Below are positions 17,201-24,555 of a stretch of DNA of 64,000 nt, piece after piece. Within the stretch, counting starts at the first letter, position 1, and each line of letters starts with the position of its first letter. Source of the DNA: Arthrobacter sp. Soil762 (lineage in GTDB: Bacteria > Actinomycetota > Actinomycetes > Actinomycetales > Micrococcaceae); the NCBI RefSeq assembly GCF_001428335.1, contig NZ_LMSG01000022.1, positions 16,997-80,996 on the forward strand. Direction: 5' to 3'. The position numbers and the translations under genes were made by a program. Below the pieces are notes generated by a model. That model ran no database searches. It was not told where the DNA came from and was given only the letters and a program-made list of their open reading frames with translations.

Positions 17201-17479
17201 GTCAAGCTTGCGGCCGTTCTGGGGCTTCGTCGCTGCGAGTCCGGGAGTCCCGCCGTCGTAGGTGGCCGCCGGCTTCTCGGCCAGGACCACAATGTAGCGG
17301 CCCGCTGGGTAGTCGCTGGGGTTGATCTTCTTTGAGGCAACTGCCGTGTTTGCTTCAGCGGGCGCCGCGGTAGCGGGGCTCATCGCTATCGACGAAAGGA
17401 GCAGCGGCAAGCCCACGGCCAATGCCGCTGCTTTCCGGAGTCCCCCGCCCCGAATGGGGCTTTTTCCAGTTGATTTCAC
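14291..17479 (-). CDS. Secreted subtilisin-like serine protease (S8 family, PA insert)
   Basis: 1062 residues with a GTG start (MKSTGKSPIRGGG) and a signal peptide cut near ATAAPAEA (about 38). An I9-type propeptide spans about 58-160 (YIVVLAEKP...INGFSADLTADQAAKL). The catalytic triad is Asp198 (VGVIDSGYTP), His299 (GSHGTHTAST) and Ser625 (MSGTSMAAPHVAG), with oxyanion Asn406 (AASAGNSG). A PA domain is inserted at about 440-565. Fibronectin-like and pre-peptidase-like beta domains follow, then a Lys/Glu-rich tail (DKKDKVKKEKKKQE). The triad is complete, so the enzyme should be active. It is convergent with a gene pair encoding SSI-like proteins. A palindrome at 17551-17569 lies in its promoter region. 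Confidence 0.95.
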   Translation of the reverse strand: MKSTGKSPIRGGGLRKAAALAVGLPLLLSSIAMSPATAAPAEANTAVASKKINPSDYPAGRYIVVLAEKPAATYDGGTPGLAATKPQNGRKLDADRPEVQQYQAHLEGRQNAVAGSESVRIKRQYTAAINGFSADLTADQAAKLAKDPAVLMVAPDTENAPDYSTTDFLGLSGENGIWKTVFGGQENAGKGVVVGVIDSGYTPSNAFFAGEDVQPLAGQAQVGAPYRTADGNIAMLKSDGDTFVGECQKGQGTGAAFDGSACNSKVLSARYFADDYMAYVAPENRAPEELISPVDVGSHGTHTASTAAGNANVRANLGATDMGITSGVAPAAKISVYKVCWEDDNPATGGCYSSASVAAINQAILDGVDVLNYSISGSTSTTTDPVSLAFLSAASAGIFVAASAGNSGPTASTVNHGAPWLTTVAASSFSTELQGTVEFEDGSKYRGASLMSAPVPASNVVLAASAAAAGAANPELCAPNALDPAKVTGKIVVCDRGVVDRVAKSAEVQRAGGIGMILVNLTTSSEDLDRHAVPTVHVNPPATEQIKDKIIANPGIKVSLVNTDTTGLPAAPQPQIAGFSSRGPLLATGSDLLKPDVAAPGVAVLAGVSPIGSGGDQFGMMSGTSMAAPHVAGFGALILAKNPTWSPATVKSAMMTTAADIKNADGSRNGDVFATGAGQVDIARVLDPGLVYDNSEDDYLKFIQGTGLDLGIPDLGTTAPRDMNVASFALGALTGKTEVTRTVTALTPGVYRAKASVPGVKVTVTPSILSFKAAGEKRTFKVKFENTSAALGQFAMGNLIWQGAGKNVASPVAVRPQSVVAPANLAFTSEGGQGQGDIPVVSGTHAPVNITLDGLSKADSSAIELVPGPLALDTDASNFAKEVTVPAGSPLAKFSVFSSDEAADFDMVVFNPAGQALLAQTASASESISVPNPAPGVYTIFVNLYASPNGQPTKASVDAAVLGANVGNATVTPNPLRLGNGQSGILKLQWKDLAEGSYIGRVTFAGSSAPTFVSVVVTPGSALVVPADETAGDAASDKKDKVKKEKKKQEVPEFSGNRNMDL

Positions 17480-17550
17480 GAGCGACTACACCTTTCACGA
17501 GGAACGGCCGGCCACGTTGCCGGTCTGGAGCAGCTGGGAACGGCACACGA

Positions 17551-17569
17551 CATTACAGATTTTGTAATG
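17551..17569. promoter_or_regulatory. Inverted repeat upstream of the subtilase gene
   Basis: CATTACA-N5-TGTAATG, 72-90 nt before the GTG start of the protease, followed outward by another TTACAAAC half-site at about 17581. It is strikingly AT-rich for the region. A regulator site is plausible, but the regulator is unknown. The stretch 17570-17680 holds nothing else I can name. Confidence 0.5.
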
Positions 17570-17681
17570 CTGTGACCAGCCGTTACAAACAGTACAGACT
17601 GAGAGCTGAATATGACATAGGACACATCAGGTGTATAGGTCAATCCTGCAGCCACAAGGCGGGCCCGTGAAGGCACAAAGG

Positions 17682-17737
17682 AAAGACCCCCACGCGGGCC
17701 GGACTTTGGAAAAGTCCAGCTCGGCGCGGAGGTCTTC
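17682..17737 (-). terminator. Hairpin downstream of frameshifted gene
   Basis: A long imperfect stem: AAAGACC...CCGGACTTT on the left pairs with AAAGTCC...GGTCTTC on the right around TGGA. It lies 24-80 nt past the stop of the broken minus-strand gene and ends in CTTTCC. Confidence 0.65.
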
Positions 17738-17760
17738 TTTGGTGCCAGGAAATCACCTGG

Positions 17761-18113
17761 CTCAACCCTTGGGCGTCACCTGCAGGCGGTCGAAGGAGAC
17801 CTGCTTGCCGTCCTTGTCCAGCACCACCACGCCGTCGCGGCCGCTCTGCACACCTGAGGGCAGGATGAACTCCACCGTGTTGTCGGTGGTGGGGAAAATC
17901 CAGCCGATCCGGTAGCTCTTCTTGTTTCAGGTACACGTAGTACCACTGGCCATAGTCGAGACCCTTCTGGGTCACCTTCTGGCCGTTGCGGTACTTGTCC
18001 TGCGTGCCGAGGTCGAACGGAGCCGTCTGTTCCTCGAGGTCCTGTACGGCGAGGACGGGGACCGTCTCCGGCTGCGCCGGCTGGAGATCCAGCACGACGG
18101 CGCCGCCAGTCAC
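17761..18113 (-). pseudogene. Frameshifted gene of unknown function
   Basis: The upstream frame reads TGGAVVLDLQPAQPETVPVL...YRNGQKVTQKGLDYGQWYYVYL. Removing one A in the run at about 17925-17927 (minus strand CTGAAACAAG) lets it continue as NKKSYRIGWIFPTTDNTVEF...GVVVLDKDGKQVSFDRLQVTPKG stop. Without that change the codons after LKQ have the look of a wrong frame. A single 1-nt insertion is the simplest explanation. The true start is unclear: the frame is open to about 18163 but shows no start with a ribosome-binding site, so the 5' end may also be lost. I do not recognise the family. Confidence 0.65.
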
Positions 18114-18218
18114 CGTAGCCGCGACCCGGAAGAAGCTTGGGAGAGGCCTGGGACAGGGCGTTCGGGATCAGTGCATTTTCAGCAGGGCAGCCGGCGCAGT
18201 GGCACGTGGAGCGGGGCA

Positions 18219-18250
18219 CAAAAACGGGCGCCCCCGTTCAGGGACGCCCG
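18219..18250 (-). terminator. Intrinsic terminator of the small membrane protein gene
   Basis: Read on the minus strand, CGGGCG-loop-CGCCCG is followed by TTTTTG. It lies 47 nt after the 18297 stop. Confidence 0.8.
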
Positions 18251-18296
18251 GTTGAGGTTTGGGCAAAGACTTGAGGCCTGGATAAGGAGTGGGCGC

Positions 18297-18482
18297 CTAC
18301 TGCCTGGGCGTCCGAACCACATCGCTGATCCACTGGCGGGTCTTGTCGTCCACGGGGCCGGCCACGCGCGTTTCCCGGGCAGCCCGGTCTGCCTTGATCT
18401 TCTGCACAACCATACGGCCCAACCCGGCAAAAACGGCCGCGGCCATCATCGGCAACAGCAGAGATTTCGATTTTTCAGCCAT
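18297..18482 (-). CDS. Small membrane protein
   Basis: 61 residues starting MAEKSKSLLLPMMAAAVFAG, with one hydrophobic span (about 8-27) and a basic C-terminal half (KIKADRAARETRVAG...). AGGA sits about 8 nt before the ATG. It is divergent from the purS operon, and a terminator follows. Function unknown. Confidence 0.72.
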   Translation of the reverse strand: MAEKSKSLLLPMMAAAVFAGLGRMVVQKIKADRAARETRVAGPVDDKTRQWISDVVRTPRQ

Positions 18483-18743
18483 GCCGTAATCCTAGTGACG
18501 CTTGCTCCGCGAGGCCATAGCCGCCGTCGTCCTCCACCTCCCGAAAGCCCGCCCCGCCGCGATGACTGTGGCCGATCCCACCGAATACAGGGTGCGGCGC
18601 TCGGCCCGGTAGAATGGCCTAGCAAGCTCGCGGAGCGCCCGTCCACACTGTTCGAAAAAGAACGTCCCCAGCATCCCGGAACGGCGTAAGACGGCGTGAC
18701 TCCGCTGCGCCCTTACCCAATGCTCACGCACAGGAGTTGCCGG

Positions 18744-18995
18744 ATGCCCCGGATCGTTGTTGACGTCATGCCCAAGCCCGAGATTCTGGACCCGCAGGGG
18801 AAGGCCATCGTGGGTGCACTCCCCCGTCTGGGCTTCACCAGCTTTAGCTCTGTCCGCCAGGGCAAGCGCTTTGAACTGACGGTTGAGGGCGAGGTGACCG
18901 ACGCAATCCTGGCCCAGGCCCGCGAAGCCGCCGAGACCCTGCTGTCCAACCCCGTGATCGAAGACGTCGTCAACGTCGAGGTCGTCGAGGCCTGA
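18744..18995 (+). CDS. purS: Phosphoribosylformylglycinamidine synthase subunit PurS
   Basis: 83 residues starting MPRIVVDVMPKPEILDPQGKA. AGGAG lies 8 nt before the ATG, and upstream in-frame starts lack family similarity. PurS bridges PurQ and PurL in the three-part FGAM synthase of purine biosynthesis. SSVRQGKRFELTVEG and VEVVEA are typical. It is first in a tight purS-purQ-purL operon. A -10-like TAGAAT at 18610-18615 could be the operon promoter. I see no purine riboswitch in the leader. Confidence 0.95.
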   Translation: MPRIVVDVMPKPEILDPQGKAIVGALPRLGFTSFSSVRQGKRFELTVEGEVTDAILAQAREAAETLLSNPVIEDVVNVEVVEA

Positions 18996-18996
18996 G

Positions 18997-19782
18997 ATGA
19001 CTGAACTTCCCTTGATCGGCGAGGCAATCGCCGTCGCCGCCGACGCTCCTGGTGCTCGCAGGCTCGCGGGGGCCCGGATCGGCGTTGTCACCTTCCCCGG
19101 CACCCTTGACGACCGCGACGCCGCCCGTGCAGTCCGGCTCGCCGGCGGCACCGCAGTGCCGCTCTGGCACGCTGACACCACCCTGGGTGACGTGGACGCC
19201 GTCGTGATCCCCGGCGGTTTCTCCTACGGCGACTACCTCCGCGCCGGCGCCATTGCCCGCTTCGCGCCGCTGATGTCCAAAATCATCGACGCCGCCAACT
19301 CCGATGCCAAGCTGCCCGTGCTGGGCATCTGCAACGGCTTCCAGATCCTGACTGAATCGCACCTGCTGCCCGGCTCCATGATCAAGAACGACCACCTGAA
19401 GTTCATGTGCCGCGACCAGGTCCTGCGTGTGGAAAACAGCAACACCGCCTGGACGCTGGACTACGAGGCCGGCCAGGAAATTACGGTCCCGCTGAAGAAC
19501 CAGGACGGCCAGTACATCGCCGACGAAAAGGTCCTGGACGCGCTCGAGGCTGAAGGCCGCGTGGTGTTCCGCTACGTGGGCTTCAACCCCAACGGCTCGC
19601 GCCGCGATATCGCCGGCATCTCCAACGCCGCCGGCAATGTGGTGGGACTTATGCCCCACCCCGAGCACGCGGTGGAAGTTGGATTCGGCCCCGAATCCCT
19701 GGATGGGATCGGCGGGTCCGACACCGACGGCCTGGGTTTCTTCACCTCCGTACTGAACAAGATTGTGGGAGGCAACAAATGA
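18997..19782 (+). CDS. purQ: Phosphoribosylformylglycinamidine synthase, glutaminase subunit PurQ
   Basis: 261 residues. The class I glutamine amidotransferase has its nucleophile Cys in LGICNGFQIL (about residue 109) and the His-Glu pair in MPHPEHAVE. It supplies ammonia to PurL. The first about 27 residues (MTELPLIGEAIAVAADAPGARRL) precede the usual RIGVVTFPGTLDD start and are an N-terminal extension. The start lies 1 nt after the purS stop, and the gene overlaps purL by 4 nt. Confidence 0.95.
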   Translation: MTELPLIGEAIAVAADAPGARRLAGARIGVVTFPGTLDDRDAARAVRLAGGTAVPLWHADTTLGDVDAVVIPGGFSYGDYLRAGAIARFAPLMSKIIDAANSDAKLPVLGICNGFQILTESHLLPGSMIKNDHLKFMCRDQVLRVENSNTAWTLDYEAGQEITVPLKNQDGQYIADEKVLDALEAEGRVVFRYVGFNPNGSRRDIAGISNAAGNVVGLMPHPEHAVEVGFGPESLDGIGGSDTDGLGFFTSVLNKIVGGNK

Positions 19783-22109
19783 CCGAGATCAATTCGGTGG
19801 TCGAGCCTGTCGAGACCAAGAAGTTCAATATCGACACGGTCGAGAACGCTGCCAAAACGCCCGATACCGAACTGCCGTGGGCCGAACTGGGCCTGAAGCA
19901 GAACGAGTTCGATGAGGTAGTGAAAGTCCTGGGCCGCCGCCCCACCGGCGCCGAGCTTGCCATGTACTCCGTGATGTGGAGTGAGCACTGCTCCTACAAG
20001 TCCTCGAAGAATCACCTGCGCCAGTTCGGCGAAAAGGTGACCGACGAGATGAAGAAGGACATGCTGGTGGGCATCGGCGAGAACGCCGGCGTCACCAATC
20101 TGGGCGACGGCTGGGCCGTGACGTTCAAGATCGAGTCCCACAACTCGCCGTCGTTCGTGGAGCCCTACCAGGGTGCCGCCACGGGCATCGGCGGCATTGT
20201 CCGTGACATCATCTCCATGGGCGCCCGCCCGGTGGCCGTGATGGATCCGCTGCGTTTCGGCGCCATCGACCACCCGGACACAGCCCGCGTCATGCATGGT
20301 GCCGTTGCCGGCATCGGCGGCTACGGAAACTCCTTGGGCCTGCCGAACATCGGCGGCGAAATGGTGTTCGACTCCGTCTACCAGGGCAACCCGCTGGTCA
20401 ACGCACTCGCGGTCGGTGTCATGCGCCATGAGGACATCCGCCTCGCCAACGCCTCCGGCAAGGGCAACAAGGTGGTCCTGTTCGGTGCACGCACCGGCGG
20501 CGACGGCATCGGCGGCGCCTCGGTGCTGGCCTCGGAGTCCTTCGACGACACCAAGCCGTCCAAGCGCCCCGCCGTCCAGGTGGGCGACCCGTTCGCCGAG
20601 AAGGTCCTGATCGAGTGCTGCCTCGAGCTCTTCAAGGGCTCGCTGGTTGAAGGCATCCAGGACCTCGGCGCCGCTGGCATCTCCTGCGCCACATCCGAGC
20701 TCGCCTCCAACGGCGACGGCGGCATGGAGGTTGAACTGACCTCGGTCCTGCTGCGCGATCCCACGCTGACCCCGGGCGAGATCCTGATGTCCGAGTCGCA
20801 GGAACGCATGATGGCCGTGGTCACCCCGGAGAACATCGCCGCGTTCGAAGCCGTGATGGACAAGTGGGCCGTGGAGTACTCCTGGCTCGGCGAGGTCACC
20901 GACACCGGCCGCCTGATCATCACCTGGGACGGCGTGGTCATTGTGGACGTCGACCCACGCACCGTGGCCCACGACGGCCCCGTGTATGACCGCCCGTACG
21001 CCCGCCCCTCATGGCAGGATTCCGTACAGGCCGATTCCTTCACCGGCTCAGTGCAGGACACCGGCCGCCCCTCCGCCCCCGCGGAACTGGCTGCCGCCGT
21101 CACCGAGCTCGTGGCCTCGCCGAACATGTGCAGCAAGGACTGGATCACCAACCAGTACGACCGGTACGTGGGCGGCAACACCGCCCTGGCGTTCCCGGAC
21201 GACGCCGGCGTGGTCCGCGTGGACGAGGAAACCGGCCTGGGCGTTGCCCTGGCCACCGACGCCAACGGCCGCTACACCTTCCTCGATCCGTACCACGGCG
21301 CACAGTTGGCGCTGGCCGAGGCCTACCGCAACGTGGCCACCTCCGGCGCCGTACCGATGGCCGTCAGCGACTGCCTGAACTTCGGCTCCCCCGAGGACCC
21401 GGACGTCATGTGGCAGCTCGCGGAGGCCATCCGCGGCCTGTCCGATGCCTGCATGGTGCTGGGCATCCCGGTCACCGGCGGCAACGTCTCGCTGTACAAC
21501 CAGACGGGCACCACACCCATCCACCCCTCCCCCGTGGTGGCAGTGCTGGGCAAGCTCGACGACGTCGCCCGCCGCACGCCCTCGGGCTGGCGCGAGGACG
21601 GCCAGGCCATCTACCTGCTGGGTACGACGGCGGCAGAACTGGACGGTTCCGAATGGGCCAACATGCGTGGTCACCTCGGTGGACTGCCGCCCAAGGTTGA
21701 CCTCGCCGCCGAACGCGAGCTGGGCGAAATCCTGATCAACGCATCCCGCGACGGCATGGTGGACTCCGCGCACGACCTCTCCGAAGGCGGCCTCGCGGCA
21801 GCCCTGGTGGAGTCCGCACTGCGCTACGGCGTGGGTGCCCGGATCGCCCTGCAGGACGTTCTGGACCGCGACGGCGTGGACCTGTTCACGGCGCTGTTCT
21901 CCGAGTCCCAGGGCCGCGCGGTTGTCGGCGTGCCCCGCTCGGAAGAGGTCCGGTTCAAGGACATGTGCACGGCCCGCGGCTTTGCCCACACCCGCATCGG
22001 CGTAGTGGATGCAGCCAGCGGCAACCTGGAGATCAACGGCGTGGACACCATGTCCCTGGCCGCCCTCCGCGAAGCCCACGAGGCGACCCTGCCGAAGTAC
22101 TTCGGCTAG
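19779..22109 (+). CDS. purL: Phosphoribosylformylglycinamidine synthase subunit PurL
   Basis: 776 residues, the small PurL type that works with PurS and PurQ to convert FGAR to FGAM with ATP. Recognisable motifs are MWSEHCSYKSSKNHLR (about 66-81), FKIESHNSPSFVEPYQGAATG (ATP/Mg site) and VTGGNVSLYNQTG. The start overlaps purQ (ATGA). Residues about 7-14 (VVEPVETK) are encoded by a 21-bp dispersed repeat that also occurs in an intergenic spacer at 50623. The extreme N-terminus therefore seems to have been extended by a repeat insertion without harm to the frame. Confidence 0.96.
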   Translation: MTEINSVVEPVETKKFNIDTVENAAKTPDTELPWAELGLKQNEFDEVVKVLGRRPTGAELAMYSVMWSEHCSYKSSKNHLRQFGEKVTDEMKKDMLVGIGENAGVTNLGDGWAVTFKIESHNSPSFVEPYQGAATGIGGIVRDIISMGARPVAVMDPLRFGAIDHPDTARVMHGAVAGIGGYGNSLGLPNIGGEMVFDSVYQGNPLVNALAVGVMRHEDIRLANASGKGNKVVLFGARTGGDGIGGASVLASESFDDTKPSKRPAVQVGDPFAEKVLIECCLELFKGSLVEGIQDLGAAGISCATSELASNGDGGMEVELTSVLLRDPTLTPGEILMSESQERMMAVVTPENIAAFEAVMDKWAVEYSWLGEVTDTGRLIITWDGVVIVDVDPRTVAHDGPVYDRPYARPSWQDSVQADSFTGSVQDTGRPSAPAELAAAVTELVASPNMCSKDWITNQYDRYVGGNTALAFPDDAGVVRVDEETGLGVALATDANGRYTFLDPYHGAQLALAEAYRNVATSGAVPMAVSDCLNFGSPEDPDVMWQLAEAIRGLSDACMVLGIPVTGGNVSLYNQTGTTPIHPSPVVAVLGKLDDVARRTPSGWREDGQAIYLLGTTAAELDGSEWANMRGHLGGLPPKVDLAAERELGEILINASRDGMVDSAHDLSEGGLAAALVESALRYGVGARIALQDVLDRDGVDLFTALFSESQGRAVVGVPRSEEVRFKDMCTARGFAHTRIGVVDAASGNLEINGVDTMSLAALREAHEATLPKYFG
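19798..19818 (+). repeat. 21-bp dispersed imperfect palindrome, copy inside purL
   Basis: Consensus TGGTYGAGCYTGTCGARACC plus a final A, shared with 50623-50643 (three C/T or G/A differences). In this copy it is translated as part of the PurL N-terminus. Confidence 0.75.
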
Positions 22110-22116
22110 TACCCTC

Positions 22117-22174
22117 CATCGGTTGCTCCGTAACTGCCCTTTTGAACCCTCAAAACGGCGGTTACGGAGCAATC
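22117..22174. repeat. Palindromic intergenic repeat, copy 1
   Basis: Left arm GGTTGCTCCGTAACTGCC and right arm GGCGGTTACGGAGCAATCG frame a core of TTTTGAACCCTCAAAA. Similar elements lie at 23173-23289 and 23597-23657. The element separates the purL stop from the stop of the convergent nuclease-like gene and could work as a terminator. Confidence 0.8.
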
Positions 22175-22179
22175 GTTCG

Positions 22180-23121
22180 TTAAGGCCGAGGCCGCCACCC
22201 CTCCTGGACAAGGGCCGAGCGAACCTTGGCGACCGCAGGCTTGGCGTCATTGAGCATGTGCCGCTTGGAAATCCTGACTTCAGTCCACCCCAGCGTGTGG
22301 TACTTCTCAGAACGCGTGATGTCCCGGACGATCTGCCCGTCCTCACCGTGCTGTTCACCTTCGTACTCGATCCCGATCCGGTACTTGCGGTAGGACAGGT
22401 CCGGCTCGTGATGGCGGAGACCGTCGTCGCCGATGATCGGCACGTTCAACTCCGGTTCCGGCAGCCCTGCCCGGACCACGGCCAGCTTCAACAGCGTCTC
22501 CTGCGGCGAGTCAGATCCCACCCGGATGAGTTTGATGGCTTCCTTGGCCCTGCGTAGCCCGCGTTTTCCCTTGTGCCTGTCGATCATCCGCTGCAGATCG
22601 GCCAAACTGCAAAGCGGCATGTCCCTGTCCTCAAAAGACGCCCTCGGCATGCGCACGCAACTGTCGCCCATTGCCACAAGCTCGTCCACCGTGAGCATTT
22701 CGGCCATATCCAGCCAGGTTCGCTCCGGAGTGGTCACTGGAATTCCGTCAACTGTGGTGACCTCGTCGCTGTAAAGCTTCATGCGGTGCACAATGACGTG
22801 CGGTCGGTTCAGGTGTGCCGATCCCTCAGGCCTGATGACATGAAACATCTCTGGAGTCCCCTTCTGCTGACGTCGCGGCAGCAGAAGCATCTCCGCCGCG
22901 GTGAGGTGCGACGCGGCGCATCGCTCATTGACCTCGATGAAGGGCCGGACCCTGTCAGCCAAGGGGAGCTCCGCCGTCGGGCTTTCCGACCGGATCCCCT
23001 TGCCGAGCCGATGCAGTGTCCGGTGTCGCAGCCGCTTGTGCGACACTCCGGCGCGCGCCGCCTCGACAACTGTGAACGGGCGGTCCTGCAGTTCCTCGGG
23101 CAGCGGGCGCGGGGTCTTCAT
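22180..23121 (-). CDS. AbiEi-antitoxin-like N-terminus with DUF559-type nuclease-fold C-terminus
   Basis: 313 residues. The N-terminal winged-helix-like part (LQDRPFTVVEAARAGVSHKRLRHRTLHRLGKGI) resembles AbiEi-type domains. The middle has GIPVTTPERTWLDMAEMLTVDELVAMGD. The C-terminus (HHEPDLSYRKYRIGIEYEGEQH...DITRSEKYHTLGWTEVRI) has the Asp and Glu-x-Glu pattern of the DUF559/Vsr-like PD-(D/E)XK fold. Such single genes are common in Arthrobacter genomes, and no toxin partner is adjacent. Nuclease activity is an inference. It lies between two copies of the palindromic repeat. Confidence 0.75.
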   Translation of the reverse strand: MKTPRPLPEELQDRPFTVVEAARAGVSHKRLRHRTLHRLGKGIRSESPTAELPLADRVRPFIEVNERCAASHLTAAEMLLLPRRQQKGTPEMFHVIRPEGSAHLNRPHVIVHRMKLYSDEVTTVDGIPVTTPERTWLDMAEMLTVDELVAMGDSCVRMPRASFEDRDMPLCSLADLQRMIDRHKGKRGLRRAKEAIKLIRVGSDSPQETLLKLAVVRAGLPEPELNVPIIGDDGLRHHEPDLSYRKYRIGIEYEGEQHGEDGQIVRDITRSEKYHTLGWTEVRISKRHMLNDAKPAVAKVRSALVQEGWRPRP

Positions 23122-23172
23122 GGATTCATCAGAGCAGAATACGGTGTGCGATGCAGAAGTTATCCACAGCCT

Positions 23173-23289
23173 TCATCGATTGCTCCGTAGGCGCCGTTTT
23201 GGGCAGTCAAGAGGGTGCCTGGGCCCACGCCGGCAGGGTTCCCTGGCCGAGCCTGCGAGGCCAGGGTGCCGGTGGGGAGCAATCGATGG
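23173..23289. repeat. Palindromic intergenic repeat, copy 2, carrying a second repeat inside
   Basis: Outer arms TCATCGATTGCTCCGTAGGC and GGGGAGCAATCGATGG match copies 1 and 3. Between them, 23221-23266 is a copy of a different 45-bp repeat found in opposite orientation at 32922-32966 and 33622-33666. A nested element of this kind suggests insertion of one repeat into another. Confidence 0.8.
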
Positions 23290-23291
23290 GG

Positions 23292-23585
23292 TCAGTCCTC
23301 GCTGCGGAGCTCCCGCTGCCTTGAGCTGAGGAGCTCAAACTCGGGCCGCGCGGCCACAAAGCGTTCGACGGCGGTGAGCACGTCCACGAGGTGCGCCCGG
23401 TCTGCTGCCACCAGGCCGGCGCCCACCTGCGAGCGCCGGTACTGGTCGTGGTCCCCCACCTCCGCGACGGACACATCGAAGCGGCGCTTGAGCTCGGCCA
23501 GCAGCGGCCTGATAACGGAGCGCTTCTCCTTCAGGCTCTGGACATCGCCCAGGAGGATGTCGAATTCAATCCAGCCGATCCACAT
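23292..23585 (-). CDS. DUF503 family protein
   Basis: 97 residues starting MWIGWIEFDILLGDVQSLKE. The core motif KEKRSVIRPLLAELKRRFDVSVAEVGDHDQYRRSQVGAGLVAAD is characteristic of DUF503 (YlxP-like). Family members often lie near rbfA or infB but here it stands alone between two palindromic repeats. The molecular role is unknown. The open frame extends upstream into the repeat, but ATG 23585 is the family start. Confidence 0.88.
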   Translation of the reverse strand: MWIGWIEFDILLGDVQSLKEKRSVIRPLLAELKRRFDVSVAEVGDHDQYRRSQVGAGLVAADRAHLVDVLTAVERFVAARPEFELLSSRQRELRSED

Positions 23586-23596
23586 GCAGTAATCGT

Positions 23597-23657
23597 ATCG
23601 ACTGCTCCGTAACCGCCGTTTTGAGTGGTCAAAAGGGCCGCTACGGAGCAATCGATG
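23597..23657. repeat. Palindromic intergenic repeat, copy 3
   Basis: Arms CGACTGCTCCGTAACCGCC and GGCCGCTACGGAGCAATCG around TTTTGAGTGGTCAAAA. It lies between the DUF503 start and the stop of the upstream monooxygenase gene on the same strand. The perfect hairpin could end the upstream transcript. Confidence 0.8.
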
Positions 23658-23660
23658 GGG

Positions 23661-23978
23661 TCAGATGGTGAGTTCGCCCATCCGGTCCCAGCCGTCGCCG
23701 TCGAGCTGGCGACTGATGATCCGGGGTGTTTCGGCCAGCGCCTGGGGCATGTCCGCCATGGCCTGCTTGAAGTGCGTGCTGTTGACGTGGTCCCCGGCGG
23801 CGTCGTCCTTGAAGGCCTCCACCAGCACAAACTCGTTGGGGTCATCCACACTGCGGGACCAGTCGAACCACAGGTTGCCGGGCTCCTCCCGGGTGGCCGT
23901 GGTGAAGTCCCCAACAAGGCCGAGCCAGCGCTCGGACCAGTCGGGTTTGACCTTGAATTTGACGACGATGAAAATCAA
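23661..23978 (-). CDS. Antibiotic-biosynthesis-monooxygenase-fold protein (YgiN-like)
   Basis: 105 residues starting (M)IFIVVKFKVKPDWSERWLGLV. I chose TTG 23978 because GGAGGA lies 6 nt upstream and similarity starts there. The open frame extends to 24044. The ABM dimeric ferredoxin-like fold is shown by REEPGNLWFDWSRSVDDPNEFVLVEAFKDDAAGDHVNSTHFKQAM. Relatives are quinol monooxygenases or haem-degrading enzymes. The substrate is not predictable. It is the last of three minus-strand genes with the DUF1990 and MmcQ/YjbR proteins. Confidence 0.85.
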   Translation of the reverse strand: MIFIVVKFKVKPDWSERWLGLVGDFTTATREEPGNLWFDWSRSVDDPNEFVLVEAFKDDAAGDHVNSTHFKQAMADMPQALAETPRIISRQLDGDGWDRMGELTI

Positions 23979-24012
23979 GCTGTATTCCTCCGGTTGTAGG
24001 CCCTGGCCTCGC

Positions 24013-24555
24013 TTAGCCTGCGGCGAGTTGGCGTGCACCTTCAACGTATCGCGAAGTGACGTGCCTCTGCGCGGCCCGGGTCACCAGGCCACCAGCACGG
24101 TAGAACCAGTTGGCAGGTGTGCTGAAGGCAGTGATCTTCAAGAACACCCGCCCTGTGTCGTCGAGCTCCACCTCAAACGCCTCTTCGCCGCGCGCCGGAT
24201 GTCCGGGAAGTGTTCCGTGGCCGAAACCCGCAGACTGCGGGCCGTCGCCCGGCACCGGCCGCCGGACCCACACCACTTCGCACGGAGCGTTAATACGGAA
24301 AGGCCCGACGCCGAAGCCGCTCACCACGCGCGTTCCCGGGCGGACGACGTCGGACTCGGCCCGGACGCGCAGCCCCGACCGCCGCTGCAGCTCCCAGGTC
24401 AGGATTCCCTGCGCCACCCGGCGGTACAACGCCAAGCCGTCGCCAAGGTAGGCCTGCGATACCAGGCAGGGGTACCCCGCCGGTGGCCGCCCATTCTCGG
24501 TGGCGCCAACACCCGGGTAATCGAGCCGGCCGCCGACCAGTCGCTTTTCAGTCAA
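24013..24555 (-). CDS. DUF1990 family protein
   Basis: 180 residues starting MTEKRLVGGRLDYPGVGATENG. Motifs LDYPGVGAT, GFGVGPFRINAPCEVVWV, GFGHGTLPGHPARGEEAFEVELDDTGRVFLKITAFSTPANWFYRAGG are diagnostic of DUF1990, whose biochemical role is unknown. It overlaps the upstream MmcQ/YjbR gene by 8 nt and so is probably co-translated with it. Confidence 0.88.
   Translation of the reverse strand: MTEKRLVGGRLDYPGVGATENGRPPAGYPCLVSQAYLGDGLALYRRVAQGILTWELQRRSGLRVRAESDVVRPGTRVVSGFGVGPFRINAPCEVVWVRRPVPGDGPQSAGFGHGTLPGHPARGEEAFEVELDDTGRVFLKITAFSTPANWFYRAGGLVTRAAQRHVTSRYVEGARQLAAG

Noticed and set aside
18483..18743. Purine riboswitch ahead of purS
   Set aside because: No purine aptamer core or three-way junction pairing is visible. 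Only a possible -10 box was found.
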